Source: an uncultured Verrucomicrobiota bacterium (GTDB taxonomy: Bacteria > Verrucomicrobiota > Verrucomicrobiia > Limisphaerales > UBA9464). Taken from it: 58,747 bases of DNA. The notes below the pieces were generated by a model, which was not told where the DNA came from, made no database searches, and was given only the letters and a program-made list of their open reading frames with translations. Location: NCBI GenBank assembly GCA_903842505.1, contig CAIMMI010000234.1, forward strand, positions 1-58,747, in the 5' to 3' direction. How positions within the stretch are numbered: the stretch's first letter is position 1; each line of letters begins with the position of its first letter. The position numbers and the translations under genes are program-made. Below are positions 16,005-24,509 of this stretch, one piece after another.

Positions 16005-16342
16005 GTCGGATTGTATGGTGAGAGTGGGAGGCTGCAAGTGGAGGAACGATTCCGCATGGGTGGAACGGCTCGACGGAGTCTCGCCCCACCTCTCGACAGG
16101 TCCCGCACTGGTGGGGCGAGTGAACTCACGAGCCGCGGCAGAGTCCCAAGTTTCAAGATTCAAGCCCGGCTCTTCCTTCAAACTTGAATCTGAAAACTTG
16201 CGACTTCGAGAAACGGCCCGACGGAGTCTCGCCCCACCCGACGGGGTAGCAGGTGAGGAGTGGTTCGTGAGGGTACTCGCCTCACGGGGGGATTGGGGCG
16301 GGGTATTGCATCGGGCTGAGGACTGGCGAGAGTGGGTTCGAG
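16005..16342. other. Intergenic region filled with family A repeats
   Basis: This 338-bp divergent region between the Lon-domain gene (minus) and the coiled-coil gene (plus) is mostly a composite family A element (16066-16238). The remaining ~100 bp before 16343 show no ORF or clear promoter. Confidence 0.7.
16066..16238 (+). repeat. Family A composite element: arm-loop-arm plus full-length copy (A4)
   Basis: Order of parts: right arm 16066-16090, variable 19-nt spacer, left arm 16110-16135, interior, right arm 16214-16238. The first three parts form a hairpin of 11 plus 7 paired bases around an internal loop; the last three form the ~130-bp element matched in inverted orientation by 14889-15024. 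The right arm core is CGACGGAGTCTCGCCCCACC. Confidence 0.85.
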
Positions 16343-17107
16343 ATGAGTGCACGAGTGGTAGCGATCTTTCTGGGGTTGGCCTGCCTGGGTTTGGGTGGCG
16401 GGCTCTACTATGTGCAGGATCAGGCGACGAAGGAGCGGCGTGCAGCCGCGGCGGCGAGCGACCAGTACAAGGCGGAGTTGGTCCGTTCGGAGACCAAGTT
16501 GGTCGAGCAATTGAAGGTAAATGCCTCCCTGGAGACGAATCTGGTGCGAAGGGTGGAGGAAGCCGGGTTGATCTCGAACAAGCTGGGATTCATTACGGCG
16601 GAGTTGGCGAAGACGGAGCAGGAGGCGAAGGCGGCGGCGGAGAAGGCGCGACTCGAGATCGAGGAGCGCCAGAAGCGGATCGAGGGTTTGAAAGGGGACA
16701 AGGACGAGTTGACGGCGAAGTTGGACGAATTGAACGGGAAGATCGGTGGGTTGCAGAACCAGATCCGGGAGACCGAGCGGCGGTTGGCAGCCAGCGATGG
16801 AGATCGGGAGATCCTGAAGAAGGAATTGCGGCGCATGCTGACGGAGAAGGCGGACCTCGAGAAGCGGTTCGCGGACCTGTCTGAATTGAAGGCCCAGGTG
16901 AGTCGGTTGCGGGAAGAGGCCTACGTGGCGCGCCGGATGGAATTGATCCGGAAGGGAGTCATCAACTTTGACCAGAAGGGAGCCGTGTTGCTCCAGCAGG
17001 GAATCCGGCGTGCGGCGGCGACGAATGCCCCGGCGGAAGGGGGGCGGTTGGACGTCGAGTTGCGCCGGGACGGGACAGGCCGGGTGTTGCCGGTGGAACC
17101 GAACTGA
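16343..17107 (+). CDS. Membrane-anchored coiled-coil protein
   Basis: Not a recognised family. The 254-residue product has an N-terminal hydrophobic segment (residues ~4-23, VVAIFLGLACLGLGGGLYYV) that acts as an anchor or uncleaved signal. A long charged coiled coil follows (about residues 30-200, with heptad-like runs such as EKARLEIEERQKRIEGL and EKADLEKRFADL). The C-terminus is shorter and less regular, with NFDQKGAVLLQQGIRR. This shape is typical of periplasmic structural or tethering proteins, but no function can be read. It starts with a clear ATG and ends 70 bp from the convergent alcohol dehydrogenase gene. Confidence 0.75.
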   Translation: MSARVVAIFLGLACLGLGGGLYYVQDQATKERRAAAAASDQYKAELVRSETKLVEQLKVNASLETNLVRRVEEAGLISNKLGFITAELAKTEQEAKAAAEKARLEIEERQKRIEGLKGDKDELTAKLDELNGKIGGLQNQIRETERRLAASDGDREILKKELRRMLTEKADLEKRFADLSELKAQVSRLREEAYVARRMELIRKGVINFDQKGAVLLQQGIRRAAATNAPAEGGRLDVELRRDGTGRVLPVEPN

Positions 17108-17176
17108 CGTCCGGCCCGCCCCGTGGAGACGGTCGATGCGACGGTGGATGCCGGCTTTGGCCGGCACCGGGTCGGT

Positions 17177-18334
17177 TCAGAGGACTTCTTGGTAGAGCGC
17201 GCGGAAGTCGTCGGCGCTGACCGGCACGGCGTTGGTCTTGTGGCAGGGGTCGTCGACAGCCTGGGCAACGAGGGCCTCGAGGGCGTCGGGGTTGACGCCG
17301 TGTTCGCGTAGGCGGGTGTTCAGTCCGAGGTCGGCAAGGAATCGGGCGATGAAGTCGATGGTGGCGGCATCCGCCTGAGCATCCGGGAGTCCGAGGACGG
17401 GGAGGTCGCAGGCAACCCCGACACGACGGTAGAGGCCGGGCTTGCGGGCGGCGCAGAACTTCATGCTGGCGACGAGGCACAGGGCGTTCGCGAGGCCGTG
17501 GTGCATGCCGAACAGCGTGGAGAGGGGGTGGGCGAGCGAGTGGACGACGCCCAGGTCCTTCTGGAAGGCGATGGCTCCCATGGCGGCGGCCACCAGCATT
17601 CGGCCGCGGGCGTCGAGGTCAGCTCCATTCCGGACGGCCCGAGGCAGTGCATCCACGATCAGTCGGACGCCTTCGAGGGCGATGCCGTCGCACATCGGAT
17701 GGAAGGCGGGGCAGGTGTAGCTCTCGATGCAGTGGGTGAGGGCATCGGCGCCGGTGGCGGCGGTGAGCTTGGGCGGGAGGCCGACGGTGAGTTCGGGGTC
17801 GAGGATCACCAGTTTGGCGAGCAGTTCCGGGTTGAAGAGGACGGCCTTGCGCTTGGTGGAGTCGAGTGTGATGACGGAGCTGCGGCCGACTTCGCTGCCG
17901 GTGCCGGCGGTGGTGGGGATGGCGATGAGGGGGACGAGGCCAGACCAGTCGTGGGGTTCGTCGTAGAATCGGGCCATGTCGAGGTCCGGCTTCCTGGCGA
18001 GGAGTCGGGCAGCCTTCCCGGCGTCGAGCGGACTGCCGCCACCGATGGCGATGACACCGTCGCAGCCCTTGTCGCGGATGATGGCGCCGGGGATGCGGAC
18101 ATCGTCCTCGATGGGGTTGGGGTGCACGCCGTCGAAGACGAACCAAGTGGAGCCGCGTCCGGCGGCGCCGAGGACGGCTTCGAGGGACTTGAAGGCGTCG
18201 GTCCGGGCGAGGCCTGGATCGGTGACGACGAGAGGTCTGTGGATGCCGAGGCGGGCGAGGTGTGCGGGCAACTCGCGGAGGGAGCCCGCGCCGAAGAGGG
18301 TGCGGGTCGGGAACGAAAAGGAAGTCAGCGACAT
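17177..18334 (-). CDS. Iron-containing alcohol dehydrogenase
   Basis: Cytoplasmic NAD(P)-dependent dehydrogenase of the group III (Fe-ADH) family, 385 residues. Cofactor-binding motifs are GGGSPLDAGK and IPTTAGTGSE. Metal ligands are expected in TGADALTHCIE (Asp and His) and in HSLAHPLSTLFGMHHG (two His), all present. The substrate could be an alcohol, lactaldehyde, a butanol-type aldehyde or a phosphonate-derived aldehyde; the motifs do not separate these. The frame is open to 19069 through cysK, but only the ATG at 18334 (MSLTSFSFPTRTLFG) gives a family-like N-terminus. It diverges from cysK. Confidence 0.93.
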   Translation of the reverse strand: MSLTSFSFPTRTLFGAGSLRELPAHLARLGIHRPLVVTDPGLARTDAFKSLEAVLGAAGRGSTWFVFDGVHPNPIEDDVRIPGAIIRDKGCDGVIAIGGGSPLDAGKAARLLARKPDLDMARFYDEPHDWSGLVPLIAIPTTAGTGSEVGRSSVITLDSTKRKAVLFNPELLAKLVILDPELTVGLPPKLTAATGADALTHCIESYTCPAFHPMCDGIALEGVRLIVDALPRAVRNGADLDARGRMLVAAAMGAIAFQKDLGVVHSLAHPLSTLFGMHHGLANALCLVASMKFCAARKPGLYRRVGVACDLPVLGLPDAQADAATIDFIARFLADLGLNTRLREHGVNPDALEALVAQAVDDPCHKTNAVPVSADDFRALYQEVL

Positions 18335-18481
18335 GCGGGCGTGAGTTTTGGGGAAGGTCTGGTTGGGTTCAATCGCCGAAGCGGGGGTGGTCCCAATCTG
18401 GGTGCTTGCGTCGGCGAGACGGGTTCCGCAGCGTTCCAGAATCCTTTCTGACATCAGCAAGCACTGAACGCACTTTGAGCC

Positions 18482-19477
18482 ATGGGCCGCATCTTTAACA
18501 ACATCGTGGAGACCGTGGGGCATACCCCGCTGGTCCGACTCAACCGCATTCCAGCCTCGGCGGGGGTTGATCCCTCGACGTCGATCCTCCTGAAGTGCGA
18601 GTTCTTCAATCCGCTGGGTTCGGTGAAGGACCGGATCGGGATGAACATGATCGAGGAGGCGGAGAAGAGCGGTGTGTTGAAGCCCGAGACGGTGATCATC
18701 GAGCCGACGTCGGGCAATACGGGTATCGCGCTGGCGTTCGTGGCGGCGGCGAAGGGATACAAGCTGATCCTGACGATGCCGGAGACGATGTCGTTGGAGC
18801 GGCGGACGCTGTTGGCGTTGCTGGGGGCCAAGCTGGTTCTGACGCCGGGATCGGAGGGCATGCGCGGGGCGATCGCGCGAGCGGAGCAATTGGCGCGGGA
18901 GACGCCGAATTCCTGGATTCCGCAGCAGTTCGAAAACCCGGCGAACCCGGATGTGCATCGGCGGACGACGGCGGAGGAGATCTGGGCGGACACCGATGGG
19001 CAGGTGGACATCCTGGTGTCGGCGGTGGGCACGGGTGGGACGATCACGGGCTGTTACGAGGCCCTGCATGCGCGGAAGCCGTCGTTCCAGGCGATCGCTG
19101 TGGAACCGGCGGATTCACCGGTGATCTCGCAGACGTTGGGCGGGCAGGTGGTGAAGCCGGGAGCGCACAAGATCCAGGGCACCGGGGCGGGCTTCGTGCC
19201 GCGCAACCTGCACCTGAAGTCCGAGTCGGGCGAAACGCAGATCGCGGAAGCGGTCACGGTTTCGAACGACGATGCATTCGCGATTGCGCGTCGGTTGGCG
19301 AAGGAGGAGGGCATCCTGGCCGGGATCTCGACCGGAGCGAACGTGTGGGCGGCGATCCAGGTGGCGAAGCGACCCGAGAACAAGGGCAAGACGATCGTCA
19401 CGATTGGCTGCTCGACCGGTGAGCGGTACCTGTCGACGGCCTTGGCGGCCGAGGCACGTGCCGAGGTGGGCGGCTGA
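18482..19477 (+). CDS. cysK: Cysteine synthase A (O-acetylserine sulfhydrylase)
   Basis: PLP-dependent enzyme that makes L-cysteine from O-acetylserine and sulfide. 331 residues. The N-terminus [17 protein letters not shown] is classic. The PLP lysine is Lys49 in NPLGSVKDR. The phosphate-binding loop appears as GTGGT in [12 protein letters not shown], and the substrate loop is PTSGNTGIA. CysE is not present in the window. A divergent promoter region of 147 bp is shared with the alcohol dehydrogenase gene, and a hairpin follows its stop codon. Confidence 0.97.
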   Translation: MGRIFNNIVETVGHTPLVRLNRIPASAGVDPSTSILLKCEFFNPLGSVKDRIGMNMIEEAEKSGVLKPETVIIEPTSGNTGIALAFVAAAKGYKLILTMPETMSLERRTLLALLGAKLVLTPGSEGMRGAIARAEQLARETPNSWIPQQFENPANPDVHRRTTAEEIWADTDGQVDILVSAVGTGGTITGCYEALHARKPSFQAIAVEPADSPVISQTLGGQVVKPGAHKIQGTGAGFVPRNLHLKSESGETQIAEAVTVSNDDAFAIARRLAKEEGILAGISTGANVWAAIQVAKRPENKGKTIVTIGCSTGERYLSTALAAEARAEVGG

Positions 19478-19503
19478 GCTGCGATCTCCTGAGATGGGCT
19501 TTC

Positions 19504-19540
19504 AAGGCCAGTACGGTCCCTTGCGGGCTGTGCTGGCCTT
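19504..19540 (+). terminator. Terminator hairpin after cysK
   Basis: AAGGCCAG (19504-19511) pairs with CTGGCCTT (19533-19540), with T-rich sequence following. It lies between the convergent cysK and glnE genes and may act on both strands. Confidence 0.6.
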
Positions 19541-19547
19541 TCTGCGT

Positions 19548-22514
19548 TCAGGGGGTCTTCGACGAAAATCCAGGCGGCGTCGGGTGGGCAAACGATTCGA
19601 TGATGCCTCGGGCACGCTGGGATTCGAGCAGCAGTGCCTGATGGTTCGGATGCCCGCATCGGACGGCGACGCGGTCGAGGGCGGTGGGGTCCGAGGGAAG
19701 CACGACCTCGGGTGAGCAGCTCCATCGGCGGAGGACGAGTTCGATGCGGCGGAGGGAATCGAAGGCGCCGAGGAGTGACTGCCCTTGTTCGGGATCGAGT
19801 CGGCCGAGGGCAACACCCTGTTCCAGGGCCTTGCGCGTGTTGGGTTCGTGGAATCCTTCGGCGAGGGCCCATTTCTGGGCAAGGAACTCGGCCGTGACGA
19901 GCCCACCGGGACCGGTCTTGAAGGCGAGGGCTTCGGTTCCCGGGGAGGTCCGTTCCGACTGGATGCGGTAGAGCATGTGGTCGATGGCCTGTTTCCAGTC
20001 CGCCTGCCAGGCAGTGATGCCCGGGTCGCCGTCCGTGAACCGGGTGAGGGGGGCGATGGCAGCGATGAACCGATTGGCGGAAGGGATGTCGCCGCCCACA
20101 GGACGGGCGCGTGTGAGCGACTGGATCTCCCAGAGTCGGGCGCGGCGGTGGTAGTAATCGAGGTAGGCCGACGCCGTGTTCACGAGAAGGCCCTTGTCGC
20201 CGTCGGGCCTCAGGCGGGCGTCGATGGCATAGGCCTGGCCGAGTTCGGAAGCGCCGGAGAGAAGGGCGATGAACTCCGAGGCGAGGCGGATCGATCGCTC
20301 GAGGTCGCCTTGGCGGTCGCGGGCGACGAACAGGAGGTCGAGGTCGGAGCCGAAGGTGAGTTCGGCCCCACCGAGTTTTCCGAGGCCGATCAGGGCGAAG
20401 GGAGGGTTTCGAAGGCGGTGACGGTGCTGGAGGACTTCGAGGGCGTACGCGAGGCAGGCCTCGGCGAGAATCGAGAGTTCGGACTGGGTCTGGGGTGCAG
20501 TGGCGAAGTCGAGGATGCTGCGGAGTCCGATGCGGAGTTGCTCGGCCTGATGATAACGGCGAAGCCATCGGGACTGGTCGGCGTCGGCGCGGCCGTGGCG
20601 GAGGTCGCTGAGGGTTTCGAGGTGGGTCCTGGCACGACGCAGGTGGCCGCCGGCGAGGATCTCCTCGACCAGATCCGGGGTACGGATGGCAATTTCGCCG
20701 AGGGCTTCAGACCGGTCGAAGAGCCAGAGGAGCAGTTCGAAGAACAGCGGGTTGGCCGACCAGGTTTCGTAGAGCGTGGACCGGTTGCCGTAGGCCTGGA
20801 TGAAGCGGTCGAGCCGGGCCAGGACACGGTCGGGATCGGACAGGACGCCCGGGACGCGGCTTGGGGTGGAACGGAAGTGGGATCCGCCGGGGCAGATCGA
20901 GAGCAGGTTGGGGAGCAGGGCGCGGCCGAGTTGGCCGGTGCGTTGGGAGACGTGGGACCAACCGGGACCGTCGACGAGTTCGCGGATGCGTCGAGTGCTG
21001 AGGGCGGGGTCGCGGAATCCGTGTCGGCCCAGCAAGTTGAACCAGGCTTCTTCCCCTGCGCGGGTCGTGGGAGGGAGGTCCGGGGCGGGGTCGGAAGTGA
21101 CGCGGTTGCCGAGGAACCGATCATAGATCGTCCGGACGCGATCGGCGTGGGTTCGGCGCTTCCCTTCAAACTCCGGGATTGAGCTGCAGCCCATGAGGCG
21201 GGCGATCCGGAGGAGTCCGGCTTCGTCCTGGGGAAGCGTGTGGGTCTGGCGGTTCTCGTCCATCTGGAGGCGATGTTCGACGTCGCGCCAGAACCGGTAG
21301 GCGTCGGCAAGACACGAGGCATCGGAGGACGAAAGGAGGTCGTACTCGGAGAGCTTGGAGAGGGTGGGGAGGGTGGTGGCGGACTGGAGGAAAGGCTGGC
21401 GTCCGGCATTGAGCAGTTGGAGGGACTGGGCGATGAACTCGATGTCGCGGATGCCTCCGCGACCGCGTTTGACGTCGCGATGGGAGTCGCCCTGGACGGC
21501 CTCGGTTTCGAGTCGGGACTTGGTGGCGGCGACTTCTTCGAGGAGGCCTTCGCTGAGAGAACGGGGGTGGCGAAACGACTGGATCGTCTCGAGGAATTCC
21601 GCGCCGAGTTGGCGATCGCCGGCGATCGGGCGGGCCTTGAGGAGCATGAGGCGTTCCCACGTCTGACCCCATTCGGCGTAGTAGGTTTCGTAGCTGTCGA
21701 GCGAGCGGGCGAGCGGTCCGGTGTCCCCCTCCGGGCGGAGTCGGAGGTCGACGCGGTAGAGTTGGCCGTCGGGGGTGATCCGGGCGACCTCGGACCCGAA
21801 GTGTTCCGCAAGGCGCCGGAAGAACTGGTGGTTGGGCATCGCGCCCGGCCGGGGTTCGGCGCGCGCCGCGGGCAGGTCGCGGAAGACGGTGCCTTCATCG
21901 CCGTAGACGAAGAGGAGGTCGACGTCCGAGCTGAAGTTCAATTCCTGTCCGCCGAGCTTGCCGAGCGCGAGGACGCAAAAGGGGGTGGGTACCCAGGGAC
22001 CTCCCTGCGCCCGGTGCCAGGGTTCGCCGTGGCGGGACGCCAGTTGGGCGCGGACGATCCGGTAGACGCCGGCGAGACAGACATCGGCCAGGTCCGAGAG
22101 TTCGCGGGTGATGCCTTCGACCTGATCGACCCCGGCGAGGTCCCGTGCCGCGATGCGGAGGGATTCCCGTTCCCGGAACCGGCGCAGGGCGGTGAGCGCT
22201 GCGGCGTGATCGGCGCGGCCGATGGCCTCGTCGAGGAAGGTGGCGGACTCGAGTCGGAGGCCCTCAGCCCGGCGGGCATGGGCGATGGCGTCCGGTTTGA
22301 AGCAGGCAGAAGCCCAGGCGGGTTCGCGCAACAGGAGCGAGGCCAGGTAACTGGAACCGCCGGCGACGCGGACGAGGGCGCTGGCGGAATCGGGGCGGAT
22401 CGACGTGATGAAGCGGGCAGAATCCGGGTGATGACGCAGTTCCTCCACGACGCGGCGGGCGCGGTCGGGATCCACGGCGAGGTTCCAGAATCGATTCCAG
22501 ATGGAGGCGGGCAC
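19548..22514 (-). CDS. glnE: Bifunctional glutamine synthetase adenylyltransferase/deadenylylase
   Basis: Adds and removes AMP on glutamine synthetase in response to nitrogen status. The 988-residue length is normal. Two nucleotidyltransferase domains are evident, each with a GSD-type motif: ELNFSSDVDLLFVYGDE in the N-terminal (deadenylylase) half, and ELTFGSDLDLLFVARDR in the C-terminal (adenylylase) half. RDIEFIAQSLQLL and similar helical GlnE linker motifs lie between them. The start MPASIWNRFWN is a clean ATG, 130 bp from the divergent SufT-like gene. Its target glnA and the PII protein glnB are outside the window. Confidence 0.96.
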   Translation of the reverse strand: MPASIWNRFWNLAVDPDRARRVVEELRHHPDSARFITSIRPDSASALVRVAGGSSYLASLLLREPAWASACFKPDAIAHARRAEGLRLESATFLDEAIGRADHAAALTALRRFRERESLRIAARDLAGVDQVEGITRELSDLADVCLAGVYRIVRAQLASRHGEPWHRAQGGPWVPTPFCVLALGKLGGQELNFSSDVDLLFVYGDEGTVFRDLPAARAEPRPGAMPNHQFFRRLAEHFGSEVARITPDGQLYRVDLRLRPEGDTGPLARSLDSYETYYAEWGQTWERLMLLKARPIAGDRQLGAEFLETIQSFRHPRSLSEGLLEEVAATKSRLETEAVQGDSHRDVKRGRGGIRDIEFIAQSLQLLNAGRQPFLQSATTLPTLSKLSEYDLLSSSDASCLADAYRFWRDVEHRLQMDENRQTHTLPQDEAGLLRIARLMGCSSIPEFEGKRRTHADRVRTIYDRFLGNRVTSDPAPDLPPTTRAGEEAWFNLLGRHGFRDPALSTRRIRELVDGPGWSHVSQRTGQLGRALLPNLLSICPGGSHFRSTPSRVPGVLSDPDRVLARLDRFIQAYGNRSTLYETWSANPLFFELLLWLFDRSEALGEIAIRTPDLVEEILAGGHLRRARTHLETLSDLRHGRADADQSRWLRRYHQAEQLRIGLRSILDFATAPQTQSELSILAEACLAYALEVLQHRHRLRNPPFALIGLGKLGGAELTFGSDLDLLFVARDRQGDLERSIRLASEFIALLSGASELGQAYAIDARLRPDGDKGLLVNTASAYLDYYHRRARLWEIQSLTRARPVGGDIPSANRFIAAIAPLTRFTDGDPGITAWQADWKQAIDHMLYRIQSERTSPGTEALAFKTGPGGLVTAEFLAQKWALAEGFHEPNTRKALEQGVALGRLDPEQGQSLLGAFDSLRRIELVLRRWSCSPEVVLPSDPTALDRVAVRCGHPNHQALLLESQRARGIIESFAHPTPPGFSSKTP

Positions 22515-22644
22515 GGTAGGAGTCGCAGGGACCGTTTGGTCCGTCGGGGAAGGGAACCACGGAATCCGGTCCGGATGGAATGCCCTGTTGGGATTCCGGC
22601 TTTGCCCTTTCCGGGAACTGGATCGTGCCTATATTCCGCCCGCC

Positions 22645-23187
22645 ATGCATGCCGTGACCACTGTTTCGCTGAGCCGCGATTGCGACGCCGTCCAGATCCC
22701 CGCGGGGAATGTCGTTACCTTGCCCGCAGGGACCGAGGTCGACATCACGCAGCGATTGGGAGGTTCGTTTACGGTCCACGCCCTGGGAGGGTTGTTCCGG
22801 ATCGCGCCGAAGGATGCGGATGCGCTGGGGTTGCCTGTGGAGGAGCCTGGGGTGGCGCCGGTGGTCGAGGGGGCCGTGGATGAGAAGATGGTGTGGGAGA
22901 CGCTGCGCTCCTGTTACGATCCTGAGATCCCGGTGAACATCGTGGACCTGGGCCTCGTGTACGACATGGGGGTCGAGGACCTGCCGAACGGGAACAAGAA
23001 GGTGTTCGTGAAGATGACCCTGACGGCGCCGGGATGCGGTATGGGTGCGACCATTGCAGGGGATGCCCAGCAGAAGCTGCTTTGCCTGCCGTCGGTCGAG
23101 GATGCGAGCGTGGAGATCGTCTGGGATCCGCCCTGGCACCAGAGCATGATTACGCCCGAGGGGCGTCGGTTGCTGGGGATTGAGTAA
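22645..23187 (+). CDS. sufT: SufT-like putative Fe-S cluster assembly protein (MIP18/DUF59)
   Basis: A 180-residue protein with two parts. Residues ~1-65 are a small beta-rich N-terminal extension (IPAGNVVTLPAGTEVDITQ, FTVHALGGLFRI), characteristic of the SufT type. Residues ~75-180 are a MIP18/DUF59 domain with YDPEIPVNIVDLGLVYD and the reactive TAPGCGMG motif. In related systems these proteins support maturation of Fe-S enzymes; the role here is by homology. The frame is open upstream to 22501, but ATG 22645 gives the typical N-terminus. No suf genes are nearby, so it acts as a detached accessory gene. Confidence 0.9.
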   Translation: MHAVTTVSLSRDCDAVQIPAGNVVTLPAGTEVDITQRLGGSFTVHALGGLFRIAPKDADALGLPVEEPGVAPVVEGAVDEKMVWETLRSCYDPEIPVNIVDLGLVYDMGVEDLPNGNKKVFVKMTLTAPGCGMGATIAGDAQQKLLCLPSVEDASVEIVWDPPWHQSMITPEGRRLLGIE

Positions 23188-23213
23188 GGAAGGGCGGCAG
23201 AGGCTCGGAGGCA

Positions 23214-23310
23214 GTTCGACGTCTCGCTCCACCCGATGAGGATCCGCTTCGGTGGGGCGAGTGTCCCCACGAGCCGATCGATGAACGGCTCGACGGAGTC
23301 TCGCCCCACC
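23214..23310 (+). repeat. Family A repeat, degenerate arm plus minimal palindrome (A5)
   Basis: Left arm (23251-23276) and right arm (23286-23310) are separated by only 9 bp, giving a ~60-bp palindrome. A degenerate further right arm lies just upstream (23214-23233). A CTTGAAACTTGAAG-type dyad follows (about 23314-23335), matching the interior words of the full-length copies. Confidence 0.8.
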
Positions 23311-23384
23311 CTGCTTCAAGCTTGAAACTTGAAGCTTCCCACCTCTTGCCACGGGCGGGGGCTGCCTCGTAAGTTCCCGGCCCC

Positions 23385-24509
23385 ATGAGTCCTGGTGCAG
23401 AGTACCTCAGCCGAAGCCGACGTCTGGTTGACCGAGTGGAGGCGCAGTTGCCGGAGTTGAGGATGGCAGCCCGCTGGTTTTCGGAGACGATCCTCGCAGG
23501 TCGGATGGTCCACCTGTTCGGATCGGGGCACAGTCGGATTCTGGTCGAGGAGATGTGGCCGAGATACGGATCCTTTCCGGGGTTCAATCCGATCGTCGAA
23601 TTGTCGTTGAGCTTCCACAACCTGGTCGTCGGGGCGAATGGGCAGCGGCAGGCAATGTTTCTGGAGAATGTGTCGGGGTTGGCGGCGCGGATCCTCCGGA
23701 ACTACGACCTTTCACCGCAGGACACGGCGTTGGTGGCTTCTTCGTCCGGTTGCAATGTGGTCCCGATCGAGATGGCGGAAGAGTTCCGTCGTCGTCGGGT
23801 TCGGGTGGTGGCGGTGATCTCGAAGCAGCACTCGGACAAGAGCAAGAGCCAGCGTGCCGACGGGAAGAAGCTTCAGGATTTTGCGGATCTGGTCTTGGAC
23901 ACGGGGGCGCCGGTAGGGGACGCGATGGTTCGCATTCCGGGTCTGGAAACGCCGGTGGCGCCCGGGTCGACGGTGGGCGGTTGCCTGCTGATCAATGCGA
24001 TCAAGGCGGAGTTGGCGGATCGATTGACGCGGGCTGGGCATCCACCGCTGGTGCTGACGGCCGGGGCGGTGGTGGGGAAAGAGAAGGCGACGGAGCTGTT
24101 CGAGGCGGCCTACGACGAGCATGCGCGGCGTCTGGCGCGGTTGTATGCGAACATCGGGGCGAAGCCTGCAGCTGGGCCCGTGCGTGATCCGGAACCTGCG
24201 CCCGCGCCGAAGACGGCGTCAGCCCGGCCAGTGGATCGGGGCGAGCGTCGGGAGGTTTCCCGGCCGGTTCATCGCGAGGCTGCACCGATCCGGGAGCGCT
24301 CGGGAGTTGGTGAACGGTCTTCGAGTGATCGTTTTCCGGAGCCTCTTGCGAGAGCCCGCCGGGCACCGGTTGAGGATCGGGAGCACCGTCCGTCCGGGTG
24401 GAGTCCGGGTGGTGGCGCGTCGTCCGAGGGAATGAAGCCCACCCGTACTTCGGATCGGGATCGGGACGTGATTCCGGCCTCGCATGGCCGGCGGAGCCGC
24501 CACGGATGA
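23385..24509 (+). CDS. SIS-domain sugar isomerase-like protein with charged C-terminal tail
   Basis: A 374-residue protein whose first ~265 residues match the SIS (phosphosugar isomerase) fold of the UPF0309 type: VHLFGSGHSRILVEEMWPRYG, DTALVASSSGCNVVPIEMAEEFR, VVAVISKQHSDK and GSTVGGCLLINAIKAEL. Family members are thought to bind or isomerise sugar phosphates; the exact substrate is unknown. The last ~105 residues are an unusual low-complexity tail rich in Arg, Glu, Pro and Ser (such as VDRGERREVSRPVHRE), almost certainly disordered. The stop codon overlaps the start of purU (ATGA), which suggests co-expression. Confidence 0.82.
   Translation: MSPGAEYLSRSRRLVDRVEAQLPELRMAARWFSETILAGRMVHLFGSGHSRILVEEMWPRYGSFPGFNPIVELSLSFHNLVVGANGQRQAMFLENVSGLAARILRNYDLSPQDTALVASSSGCNVVPIEMAEEFRRRRVRVVAVISKQHSDKSKSQRADGKKLQDFADLVLDTGAPVGDAMVRIPGLETPVAPGSTVGGCLLINAIKAELADRLTRAGHPPLVLTAGAVVGKEKATELFEAAYDEHARRLARLYANIGAKPAAGPVRDPEPAPAPKTASARPVDRGERREVSRPVHREAAPIRERSGVGERSSSDRFPEPLARARRAPVEDREHRPSGWSPGGGASSEGMKPTRTSDRDRDVIPASHGRRSRHG

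Noticed and set aside
16066-16238. CRISPR-like array (conserved arms with variable ~20-nt spacers)
   Set aside because: Arms occur as single loci, alternate in orientation and are imperfect palindromes; no cas genes or regular array are present. Kept as a repeat family instead.
18335-19069. Extension of the iron alcohol dehydrogenase frame across cysK
   Set aside because: Antisense to cysK; the dehydrogenase N-terminus fits the ATG at 18334.
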